A DNA stretch of 16,022 nucleotides from assembly GCA_013349725.1 (NCBI GenBank), contig DUZB01000045.1, positions 1 through 16,022 of the forward strand, in the 5' to 3' direction. This document shows positions 1 to 7,054 of the stretch, piece after piece. Source of the stretch: Deltaproteobacteria bacterium. Its GTDB lineage: Bacteria; Desulfobacterota; DSM-4660; Desulfatiglandales; Desulfatiglandaceae. Each line of letters opens with the position of its first letter. Positions within the stretch are counted from its first letter, which is position 1. The position numbers and the translations under genes are program-made. A model generated the notes under the pieces. The model was given only the letters and a program-made list of their open reading frames with translations, was not told the origin of the DNA and did not search any database.

Positions 1-118
1 CTTCGGCGCCCTGAACAGCCGACGGAAAAAAGAAAACCAGACAGAGCAGAGGGATCAACCGGATTGCGAAACTCCAGGGGCATTTCCGTGTTATCACTGA
101 AGCGGCATATTTTTTCAT
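1..118 (-). CDS. N-terminus of an exported protein of unknown function (truncated by window edge)
   Basis: An open frame starts at an ATG (118-116) and runs off the left edge after 39 codons. A Shine-Dalgarno-like GAGAAGGA lies about 8 bases upstream. The peptide has a basic start (MKKYAAS, with R11 and K12), a hydrophobic stretch (LIPLLCLVFFF) and a probable cleavage site at SAVQG|AE, so it is a Sec-type signal peptide. A cysteine sits in the hydrophobic core, but the residues before it (P-L-L) do not make a good lipobox, so a lipoprotein is unlikely. It lies 73 bases downstream of the TPR/beta-barrel gene on the same strand and is probably co-transcribed with it. A partner or substrate of that outer-membrane protein is possible but unproven. 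The mature part is outside the window, so no function is assigned. Confidence 0.7.
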   Translation of the reverse strand, partial: MKKYAASVITRKCPWSFAIRLIPLLCLVFFFPSAVQGAE

Positions 119-153
119 GATGATATCCTTCTCTCGATCACTGTTCGAGGGAA

Positions 154-165
154 TTCCTGCAGGAA
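154..165. repeat. 12-bp perfect palindrome between the two left-edge genes
   Basis: TTCCTGCAGGAA is its own reverse complement and lies in the 73-base gap between the barrel gene and the next exported protein. It is too short and lacks the T-run of an intrinsic terminator. It could be a protein-binding site or chance. Confidence 0.3.
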
Positions 166-191
166 CTACTGACCGTTAAAAATCATTTCTA

Positions 192-1871
192 TCAAAAAGC
201 ATAGGATGCCGACAACATATACATATTTTTATCGAACGTATAGAAGTCCTTTCCGTTTTCATTATAATCGGAATTGTTCTTCAGGTAAAGATAGGTAAAA
301 GAGACCAGAAGGCGCTGGATGAAAGTGCGCTTCAAAGCGAATGTAAAGGTAAAAGTATCATCATGCCGGCTTTTTTCCGGAGAGAAATCGGGATACTCGG
401 AGCCCATGTAGTTAAAGGAAAAATCCCCCCAGATTTCCCAGTAGATCGGGGATGAAATACCGGCAAAAAGTTCATGGTATTGATAGGTGGACATATCATC
501 CTGCGACTTTTCCGTGGCATATCGATATCCGATGCGGGGATAAAACTCGGTGGATGGGATTTTGTACGTTTGCGTAATGTCGGCACTGTACCGCGAGGCA
601 TCCCCCGTCACCCCGTCCACATAATCTTTGATCTGGTAGCTCAAATTGATGTCGGTTCTCAGATCATACGGTTCAAAGATGCTAATGGTAGGCATGAAAC
701 TGTGCATACGCAGCCTTGCGTAAGAGTTGTTGGCAAACGTCAGATACAAAGGGGGATTGACGCCCTGTTTATTTCCTCCGGCATAAAAATAGCTGAAATC
801 ATACTGGAATCTTACCAAAACAGGGTCGTAGAGGCCCTGAATGTAGAAATGGGGACTTTGAGAAGTCACATTACTGTCGGTCCATTCCCGATATCCCAGG
901 CTGAACAGGGTATAGCCTACGCCCATCTCCAGGTCTTTTTCATTGACAAATTTGTACCCGCCCTTCAAATGAAAGGTCTGGAACTGGTCGCCGGCATTGG
1001 TGGGGAGTTCAGTAGGCCTGCCGGTAATCACGCCCAGGGGATCGCGAGGGACATTGTCATCGTATCCCCAGTTGAAGGTAGTATAGAGATACCACGGCTT
1101 TCGAGCCCACGCCGCATACTCGGCCATAGGAATGGAAAGCCTGGCGTTTTCAGCAAGAGGAGTAAGAGGATCGATTTCAGCAGCCATTTTAAATGTTTCG
1201 ACGGCTGAGTCAAATTTTTCCTCCTCCAGCTTCGTGGCGCCGATCATGTACAGGGCCATTTGATTCAGACTCGTATCCAGTTCCCCTGCCTTCTGGAAAT
1301 CCTTGATTGCTCGATCATATTCACGCAAGTTCTTCCACACATGCCCTTTCTCAAGAAAAATGCGCGCATTCCCCGGGCTGACTTTTTCCGCAGCGTTCAG
1401 AATGTCAATCGCACTCTGATATTTATTTTCTCCGCTATAAATATTTGCCATATCAAAACAGGCCTTGAAATAGGTGACCGGTTCTCTTTCCACAAGGCTT
1501 TTAAAAATGGCAAGGGCTTCCTCATTCTTTTTAAGGCGGGAATAGGCCACTCCAAGAGAATATTGATACTCCAGGTTCGATGGATCCAGCTCAATGGCCG
1601 CTTTCAAATTTCTGACAGCGGAATTATAATCTTCATCATCCATGGCATCTACGCCATCCATATAGAACTCCATGGGCGTCTTTGATTTTTCCGGGTCCGG
1701 CAGTTTCTCCGATTTTCCCGTTGCCTGCGCGACAGCAGGGGGGGTTATGATCACCCTGGCCAAAACGACCATTTCCGGTTTCTCAGCCGCCTGCAGGGGT
1801 GAAATCGACAGAGTAAAGACCAGGACAATAACGATCATACAGGGAAGGATAGATATTCTCTGGTAGGCCAA
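192..1871 (-). CDS. Outer-membrane protein: N-terminal TPR domain plus C-terminal beta-barrel (Slam-like layout)
   Basis: The product is 559 aa with the start chosen here. A signal peptide covers residues 1-28 (hydrophobic IVIVLVFTLSIS, cleavage LQA|AE). About five TPR units follow at roughly 67-235, with repeats such as AIELDPSN and AAEIDPLTP. From about residue 260 to the end come alternating aromatic/polar strands separated by charged turns, ending in SASYAF; a terminal phenylalanine is the usual outer-membrane barrel signal. TPR followed by a barrel is the layout of Slam-type (DUF560) surface lipoprotein exporters and, at larger size, of exopolysaccharide exporters such as PelB/BcsC; which applies here is not decidable by eye. 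A longer frame opens at a TTG at 1898, but the TTG at 1871-1869 has GGAG 8 bases upstream and gives a normal signal peptide, so I use it. It diverges from the HD-GYP/glycosyltransferase operon and may serve the same envelope product. Confidence 0.8.
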   Translation of the reverse strand: MAYQRISILPCMIVIVLVFTLSISPLQAAEKPEMVVLARVIITPPAVAQATGKSEKLPDPEKSKTPMEFYMDGVDAMDDEDYNSAVRNLKAAIELDPSNLEYQYSLGVAYSRLKKNEEALAIFKSLVEREPVTYFKACFDMANIYSGENKYQSAIDILNAAEKVSPGNARIFLEKGHVWKNLREYDRAIKDFQKAGELDTSLNQMALYMIGATKLEEEKFDSAVETFKMAAEIDPLTPLAENARLSIPMAEYAAWARKPWYLYTTFNWGYDDNVPRDPLGVITGRPTELPTNAGDQFQTFHLKGGYKFVNEKDLEMGVGYTLFSLGYREWTDSNVTSQSPHFYIQGLYDPVLVRFQYDFSYFYAGGNKQGVNPPLYLTFANNSYARLRMHSFMPTISIFEPYDLRTDINLSYQIKDYVDGVTGDASRYSADITQTYKIPSTEFYPRIGYRYATEKSQDDMSTYQYHELFAGISSPIYWEIWGDFSFNYMGSEYPDFSPEKSRHDDTFTFTFALKRTFIQRLLVSFTYLYLKNNSDYNENGKDFYTFDKNMYMLSASYAF

Positions 1872-1879
1872 AGTTCTTT

Positions 1880-1883
1880 CTCC
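1880..1883 (-). promoter_or_regulatory. Ribosome binding site fixing the TTG start of the barrel gene
   Basis: GGAG followed by AAAGAACT precedes the TTG at 1871-1869 with an 8-base spacer. The upstream alternative TTG (1898-1896) has no purine-rich element at the right distance. Confidence 0.6.
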
Positions 1884-2001
1884 GAAAATTATCCTCAAGT
1901 AGAAAGACGGGGTAATGATCTTAAGTCCGCTTGAAACCTTACAGACAGACTTGATCGCTCAAATTTCTTAAATGATACGACGCGTGATTCTGAGATGCTT
2001 A

Positions 2002-2030
2002 TTTATTTCTGATTAACCCACTAATGTCAA
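2002..2030 (-). promoter_or_regulatory. Sigma-70-like promoter for the TPR/beta-barrel gene
   Basis: On the minus strand a perfect -35 TTGACA (2030-2025) is followed, after exactly 17 bases, by AATAAA (2007-2002), which matches four of six bases of the -10 consensus. The predicted start near 1995 would leave a leader of about 124 bases before the TTG start. Confidence 0.5.
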
Positions 2031-2039
2031 GAAAATTTT

Positions 2040-2049
2040 TCAGGCCTGA
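2040..2049. promoter_or_regulatory. 10-bp palindrome, possible upstream activator site
   Basis: TCAGGCCTGA is a perfect inverted repeat centred about 100 bases upstream of the start point predicted for the sigma-54 promoter. That is the usual distance for enhancer-binding-protein sites. It also lies just upstream of the leftward promoter. The assignment rests only on position and symmetry. Confidence 0.25.
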
Positions 2050-2117
2050 GCACTATTGATAATTCTGGACTCCACAAATTATTTGCGTTAACATTAAACA
2101 TTCGTCAATTGTTGGAC

Positions 2118-2132
2118 TGGCAAAAATAATGC
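2118..2132 (+). promoter_or_regulatory. Sigma-54 (RpoN) -24/-12 promoter for the HD-GYP/glycosyltransferase operon
   Basis: The sequence TGGCAAAAATAATGC has the invariant GG and GC of RpoN promoters at the correct 10-base separation, matching TGGCA at -24 and TGC at -12. Transcription would start about 12 bases downstream, near 2144, giving a 47-base leader before the ATG at 2191. A sigma-54 promoter implies control by an ATP-dependent enhancer-binding protein, which is not encoded in this window. Confidence 0.65.
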
Positions 2133-2190
2133 CCGTTTTCCGCAAGACCGGATCTCGAACAGCATTTTTCATTCATTACGGAGAAAAACA

Positions 2191-3765
2191 ATGGCGTGCA
2201 AATCCATTCTCGTGGTAGACGACGATTTCCAGATCAGAGAAATATTTTCGCAGATGCTTGAGATTCTCGGCCATCAATACCAGTATGCGGCTGATGGATT
2301 GGAAGCTTACCATGTCCTGAAGAACAAGGAATTTGACCTGGTGTTGTGTGATATCAGAATGCCCGAAATGGATGGACTGGAATTGATAAAGGAAATTGAA
2401 AAAATTAATCCGGATGTCCCGTTCATTATGGTGACCGGTTTCAGCGACGAATATACCTACGACCTGGTGATGAAATCAGGGGCTCGGGATTTCATTATGA
2501 AGCCTTTTACCATTGAAGAACTTGAAAATAAATTGAACCGCATCTTCAAAGAGCTCTGCGTCTCGGAAGAAAACAAGAGCCTTCTTGAAAAACAGATCCA
2601 ACTGAACAAAAGATTGTCGGCTCTTCTTACCATCGCTGGTGAATTGAGTTCTGAACTGGACTTTGAGCGTCTCTTCCCTCTTATCGTAAGCAGAGTCACG
2701 GTAGCCATGGATGCAGAACGGACAAGCCTCTATATCATCGATGGGGAGAGTGGAGAAATCTGGACAAAAGTGGCGCAACAGGTAGAAGAAATTCGCGTTC
2801 CTTTGGGTTCCGGAATCAGTGGAAGAGTGGCCGAATCAGGAAAAACGATCAACGTGACCGATGCCTGGGAACTGGACTATTTTGACAGAAAATTCGACGT
2901 CAAGAACAACTTCCGCACCCGATCCGTTCTCTGCATGCCCATAACAAACAGATCCGGTGAAAGCATCGCAGTCATTCAAGTCATCAACAGGATTGATGGG
3001 GGGCACTTTGATGACGATGATGAAAACCTGCTAAAAGCCCTGTCGGGCCAGATAGCCGTCGCGCTCGAAAACTCTTTTCTCATGGAAGAACTGCAATCCT
3101 CTTTCGAAGGATTCATACGAACCCTATCGGCCGCAGTGGACGCAAGGCATCGGTTCACAGCGGGTCATTCCCAAAGGGTAACCGAATACTCGCGCATAAT
3201 TGCGGAGGAACTTGGTCTGGATGCCGGCCAGTTGGAGACCATAAAATATGCCGCTCTGCTTCACGATATTGGAAAGATCGGGATAAGAGACGCCGTGTTG
3301 ATGAAAAATGGCCCGTTCACTCCGGAAGAACGGGAGGAAATGAATAAACATCCCGCCAAAACCCTTTCCATCCTAAAAAAGTTTCATTTCCCGAAGCGCC
3401 TGGAACAGGTACCGCTGGTGGCAACCTACCACCATGAAAAAATAGACGGGAGCGGATATTTTGAAGGATTGGCCGGAAGCGAAATACCTTTTGGCTCAAG
3501 AATTCTGGCGGTTGCGGATGTCTTTGACGCCCTGACCTCAAGAAGAGACTACCCAAAATACACAAAGGATGCAATCCTGGGACATAACCCAATGCCTTTG
3601 GCTAAAGCCGTCACGATCATGAAAGAGGGCGCCGGTAGTCATTTCGATCAGGAAGTTATAAATGCCTTTCTGAGTTGTCTTCCGAAGATCCTGACCCTCT
3701 ACAGAGGAGCACATTTCCCCTTGGAATATGTCGATGAGATGATCGCTTCGCTCCAAGCGGGTTAG
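2191..3765 (+). CDS. Response regulator with REC, GAF and HD-GYP domains (probable cyclic-di-GMP phosphodiesterase)
   Basis: A 524-aa cytoplasmic signalling protein. The receiver domain (about 5-120) has the acidic pair D10/D11, phospho-acceptor D54 in LCDIRMPEMDG, T82 and K104 in MKPF. A short linker helix leads to a GAF sensor domain (about 158-297). The HD-GYP domain (about 305-500) shows H326, HDIGKIG (H358/D359), H387, HHEKIDGSGY (414-423) and D443 in ADVFDALTSRRDYP. This family hydrolyses cyclic-di-GMP. The signature triplet is GYF rather than GYP at 422-424, an unusual change, while metal-binding His and Asp residues are kept, so activity is likely. The start has GGAG 7 bases upstream. 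No histidine kinase is adjacent, so its phosphodonor is unknown. It lies 14 bases before the GT-C gene under a sigma-54 promoter, suggesting second-messenger control of envelope glycan synthesis. Confidence 0.9.
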   Translation: MACKSILVVDDDFQIREIFSQMLEILGHQYQYAADGLEAYHVLKNKEFDLVLCDIRMPEMDGLELIKEIEKINPDVPFIMVTGFSDEYTYDLVMKSGARDFIMKPFTIEELENKLNRIFKELCVSEENKSLLEKQIQLNKRLSALLTIAGELSSELDFERLFPLIVSRVTVAMDAERTSLYIIDGESGEIWTKVAQQVEEIRVPLGSGISGRVAESGKTINVTDAWELDYFDRKFDVKNNFRTRSVLCMPITNRSGESIAVIQVINRIDGGHFDDDDENLLKALSGQIAVALENSFLMEELQSSFEGFIRTLSAAVDARHRFTAGHSQRVTEYSRIIAEELGLDAGQLETIKYAALLHDIGKIGIRDAVLMKNGPFTPEEREEMNKHPAKTLSILKKFHFPKRLEQVPLVATYHHEKIDGSGYFEGLAGSEIPFGSRILAVADVFDALTSRRDYPKYTKDAILGHNPMPLAKAVTIMKEGAGSHFDQEVINAFLSCLPKILTLYRGAHFPLEYVDEMIASLQAG

Positions 3766-3779
3766 ATGAAAAGACAGAG

Positions 3780-6347
3780 ATGCGCAAGCATATTGTAGAC
3801 ATTACGGTTCTCGGTTTTCTCTTCTTTTTTCTTCTCAGCTATTTTAAACCATCTCTCCTGCTCTCCTCTTCGATAACAACAGGAGGGGATACGGGATCTC
3901 ACTACTATACCGCCCAATATGTAAAGGATGTTCTTCTTCCAAAGGGAAAAATATCGGGATGGTGCCAGGGAAATCTCGCTGGTTTCCCCATCCTGCAAAA
4001 CTATTTTCCTCTCCCGTTTTTCCTCATGGCCGCGCTTTCCTGGCTTATTCCCCTTCAGGTATCTTTCAAAGTGGTCACGGTACTTGGGATCTTTCTTCTT
4101 CCTTTTTGCACCTATTTGTTTTTTCGATTTTTAAGGCAGCCTTTCCCCGTACCCGTAATAGGGGCCGTATTCTCCCTGCCCTTCCTTTTTATGGAAGGCA
4201 ACTCCATGTGGGGGGGAAATATTCCCAGCACGCTTGCGGGAACCTTCTGCTACAGCCTTGGCTTTGCCTTCGCGGTTCTATGGGTAGGACTTATCTATCG
4301 AACGATCACTGAAGACAGGAGTTTTGTTCCACCTGCGATCCTGTTAGCGGCTACAGGTCTCTGTCATGGCTACACCCTCCTTTTTGCGGTTTTCGCATCT
4401 TCCTTTTTCCTTTTTACGAGACAGCATTTCACGCATAATCTCAAAGTTTTGCTCAAGATTCACATCACGGCCTTTCTGTTCATGGGATTCTGGCTGATTC
4501 CGCTCCTGGCGTTTCTTCCCTACACCACGCGATTCAGCATCTATTGGATTTTCTTTGGCTGGGAACAGATTCTCAGGGAGATATTTCCCGTTATCCTGTT
4601 CCCTTTCATGGGCTTGTTTCTCATTGGAAGCTTTTGGCTTATCCTGAAAAAGCTGCGAACACCCTCTGCAGACAACCTGATGCCGTGGGCCTACCTCACT
4701 TACCTGGTTTTTTGTGGATTGGGGCTTTACATGGCCGGCTACCGAATTGGTGTGGTGGATATACGCTTCCTGCCGTTTTTCCAGTTCTTTCTCATCGTAG
4801 GAGGGGCCCTGCTTTTTTCCCTTATACCGGTGGACCTGAAAGCGGGAGTCGTCCTGGCTTTTCTTGTCCTTATCTCGACCTGTCTGTGGGTGGACAATCG
4901 GGAAACTTTCATCGGAGACTGGATCAAATCCAACTACGCCGGTTTTGAAAAAAAGCGGTTATGGCAACCCTTTTCCCGGGTCAATAAATACCTGAAAGGA
5001 ACACCACAGGATCCACGGGTCGTATACGAGCACAGCATGCTCCATGAAGGGGCCGGGACCGTCAGGGCCTTTGAAAACCTTCCTCTTTTTTCCGGAAGAT
5101 CCACGCTGGAGGGGGTGTACATTCAGGCCAGCCTACCGGTCCCGTTCATCTTCTACATCCAGTCGGAAATTTCCCAGAAGCCTTCCACGCCCATTCCGGA
5201 CTACAGTTATTCCAGATTCAATCTCATCAGGGGAAGCGAGCATCTGCGTCTCTTTAATGTCCGGGATGTTGTTGCCGTGGAGCCCGAAACCAAAAGGGCG
5301 CTGAAACGATCACCATCCTACCAATTTCAATTCGGCGCCGGTCCCTATGAGGTGTTCGAACTCCTCACCAATCCGAACCGGTATGTTGAACCGGTACGAA
5401 ACAGACCGATTTTGATCTCAAAAGGGGACTGGCGCAGGATTTTTTATAGGTGGTTCCGATTAGGGGACCTCTCCATACCCATGGTGTATAAAGAAAATGC
5501 GGAAGGGAAAGACCGTAAACGCTTTTCCCCCATAGAAGACACCGACATACGAAGCTTGCCGAAAACTCCCCTGGAAACCGCAGTCCCTTTGAAGGAAACC
5601 ATCAAAGAAGAGGAGGTCCTGATTGATGGGGCGGCCATTGGAAAACCGCTTCTTATAAAGATCTCCTTTCATCCCAACTGGCACGTAGAAGGCGCGGATG
5701 AAATCTACCTTGCATCTCCTGGTTTCATGCTGATCTATCCGGATGCACCCCGGGTTCGCCTTTATTATGGGAAGACATGGCCGGACTATGTGGGAGCAGC
5801 ATTGACCTTTGCGGCCGTGTTCATTCTGCTCATTTTTCGCTTCTGCCGGTTGCAAGCCCTGCGAGGACGTCTCACGATCTGGTTCGACAGGGTCGTTGTA
5901 AAAGCGGTGTGCATTACGGGATTCCTTTTCCTGGTGGTTTCCGCATACTATTTCCTGAGCCTTTCACGCGAATACCCCGTGCTTTCTTACAACCAGGGCA
6001 TCCATCACTTCACAAACGGTGATTTTCAAAAAGCCAGGGGGAATTTTAAGGATGTCCTCATACGATTTCCGCAGACACTTGTTGTAGACCAGGCGGCCTA
6101 TCATTACGCGATCTGTTTTTACAGGGAAAAAGAATGGGGCCAGGCGATCAGAGCATTCAGAGATCTCCTTGAAATGTATCCCGACTCCGGCAGGGCAGCT
6201 GAAACCCGGTATCATCTTGGGCTTTGCTATCTGCATTCGGGCAGAACCGCAGAGGCCCGCGCGGAATTTGAACAGACTATCGAGCAGTTTCCAGATGGGG
6301 TGTGGGCCGGATTCGCCAGAGATCGCCTAAAGGAGCTTGATGCGTAA
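3780..6347 (+). CDS. Polytopic GT-C/YfhO-like (PTPS-related) membrane protein with C-terminal TPR domain
   Basis: The product is 855 aa. I count about 11 hydrophobic segments between residues 7 and 371, a large soluble region (about 372-670), two more membrane segments (about 671-688 and 708-728) and a soluble tail. Just after the first segment lies GGDTGSH (35-41); an acidic residue in the first outer loop is typical of GT-C glycosyltransferases, which move sugars from polyprenyl-phosphate carriers. The stretch around 629-670 (FHPNWHVEG, then a hydrophobic strand) resembles the end of the periplasmic part of YfhO/PTPS-related proteins. Residues about 735-853 form roughly three TPR-type repeats with FP/YPDS turns. 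With 13 membrane segments and a cytoplasmic N-terminus, both soluble parts would be periplasmic. The Shine-Dalgarno is weak (GACAGAG). The stop overlaps the next start (TAATG), so the GT2 gene is translationally coupled. Acceptor and sugar are unknown. Confidence 0.75.
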   Translation: MRKHIVDITVLGFLFFFLLSYFKPSLLLSSSITTGGDTGSHYYTAQYVKDVLLPKGKISGWCQGNLAGFPILQNYFPLPFFLMAALSWLIPLQVSFKVVTVLGIFLLPFCTYLFFRFLRQPFPVPVIGAVFSLPFLFMEGNSMWGGNIPSTLAGTFCYSLGFAFAVLWVGLIYRTITEDRSFVPPAILLAATGLCHGYTLLFAVFASSFFLFTRQHFTHNLKVLLKIHITAFLFMGFWLIPLLAFLPYTTRFSIYWIFFGWEQILREIFPVILFPFMGLFLIGSFWLILKKLRTPSADNLMPWAYLTYLVFCGLGLYMAGYRIGVVDIRFLPFFQFFLIVGGALLFSLIPVDLKAGVVLAFLVLISTCLWVDNRETFIGDWIKSNYAGFEKKRLWQPFSRVNKYLKGTPQDPRVVYEHSMLHEGAGTVRAFENLPLFSGRSTLEGVYIQASLPVPFIFYIQSEISQKPSTPIPDYSYSRFNLIRGSEHLRLFNVRDVVAVEPETKRALKRSPSYQFQFGAGPYEVFELLTNPNRYVEPVRNRPILISKGDWRRIFYRWFRLGDLSIPMVYKENAEGKDRKRFSPIEDTDIRSLPKTPLETAVPLKETIKEEEVLIDGAAIGKPLLIKISFHPNWHVEGADEIYLASPGFMLIYPDAPRVRLYYGKTWPDYVGAALTFAAVFILLIFRFCRLQALRGRLTIWFDRVVVKAVCITGFLFLVVSAYYFLSLSREYPVLSYNQGIHHFTNGDFQKARGNFKDVLIRFPQTLVVDQAAYHYAICFYREKEWGQAIRAFRDLLEMYPDSGRAAETRYHLGLCYLHSGRTAEARAEFEQTIEQFPDGVWAGFARDRLKELDA

Positions 6348-7054
6348 TGCCTTCCAATGCAGGATTGACGATATTCATACCGGTCTTTAATGAGGAGAGT
6401 TTGATTGTCCGGAATATGGAAGAGTTGGTCGGTTTTTTAGACCGCCTTGAAATCCCCTACGAAATCATTTTAGGCAGCAATGGCTCAACAGATGACACTG
6501 TCCGCCATGGGAAAGCCCTGGCGGACCGGAACCATGAAATCCATTTTTTTCATCTTGACCGAAAAGGAGTGGGAACAGCATTCAGGGAGGGGGTGAAGAG
6601 GGCCGCTTTTGACAGGATCATCACGGTGGATATGGACCTTTCCATCCGTCTTGATTTCATTCCCAAAGCCTTCGCACTCCTTGACCGGTACGACATGGTG
6701 ATTGGCTCCAAGACAACCGGCACCCAGAAAAGACCCTGGATGCGCAAGACCGCCAGTGAGAGCTTCATAGCCCTTGCGAGACTTCTCCTCAACATAAACT
6801 TTCATGACTATTCCATAGCAGCAAAAGGATACCGGAAGGAAGTTGTAAGCAAATACCTTCCTTTCATAGACGACAAGACCTTTTATGTGGTTGAACTGGT
6901 TTATCGCGCCTGCCGCGAAAAAAAACGGCTCATAGAAGTTCCCGTTACCTGCGTCGACATGAGGGAAAGTCGGTTCAACCTGATTCACGAGGGCTGTTAC
7001 AAATTCGGAAATCTCTTTCTGCTGTGGTTTTCAAAGACCATTTTACGCAGTTAG
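6347..7054 (+). CDS. Family 2 glycosyltransferase (dolichyl-phosphate mannose synthase-like)
   Basis: A 235-aa protein with a single GT-A fold. PVFNEE (12-17) opens the nucleotide-binding region, SNGSTDDT (44-51) stands where most relatives have DDGSTDGT, and DMD (95-97) is the metal-binding DxD. No membrane segment is evident, as in short DPM1-type enzymes that put a hexose from a nucleotide sugar on polyprenyl phosphate at the inner face of the membrane. It is coupled to the preceding GT-C-like gene by a TAATG overlap, which fits a donor-maker and donor-user pair: GT2 makes the polyprenyl-phosphate sugar and GT-C transfers it outside. The loss of the first Asp of the DDGS motif is noteworthy but occurs in other GT2 branches. 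Its end overlaps the convergent GNAT gene by 4 bases. Confidence 0.85.
   Translation: MPSNAGLTIFIPVFNEESLIVRNMEELVGFLDRLEIPYEIILGSNGSTDDTVRHGKALADRNHEIHFFHLDRKGVGTAFREGVKRAAFDRIITVDMDLSIRLDFIPKAFALLDRYDMVIGSKTTGTQKRPWMRKTASESFIALARLLLNINFHDYSIAAKGYRKEVVSKYLPFIDDKTFYVVELVYRACREKKRLIEVPVTCVDMRESRFNLIHEGCYKFGNLFLLWFSKTILRS

Larger units (their letters stand above)
1872..2190. other. Divergent intergenic region (319 bases)
   Basis: This AT-rich region separates the minus-strand barrel gene from the plus-strand HD-GYP operon. It holds a sigma-70-like promoter facing left, a sigma-54 promoter facing right and a 10-bp palindrome about 100 bases upstream of the latter's predicted start point. No small ORF or structured RNA stands out. 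A short inverted repeat (TTGA/TCAA around TCGC) near 1951-1962 is too weak to name. Confidence 0.6.

Noticed and set aside
1..118. Lipoprotein signal in the truncated left-edge protein
   Set aside because: The cysteine is preceded by P-L-L, not a small residue at -1, and a standard cleavage site lies further on.
474..1208. 244-codon plus-strand frame opposite the barrel gene
   Set aside because: The minus-strand reading has a signal peptide, TPRs and barrel strands; the plus frame is a shadow without recognisable domains.
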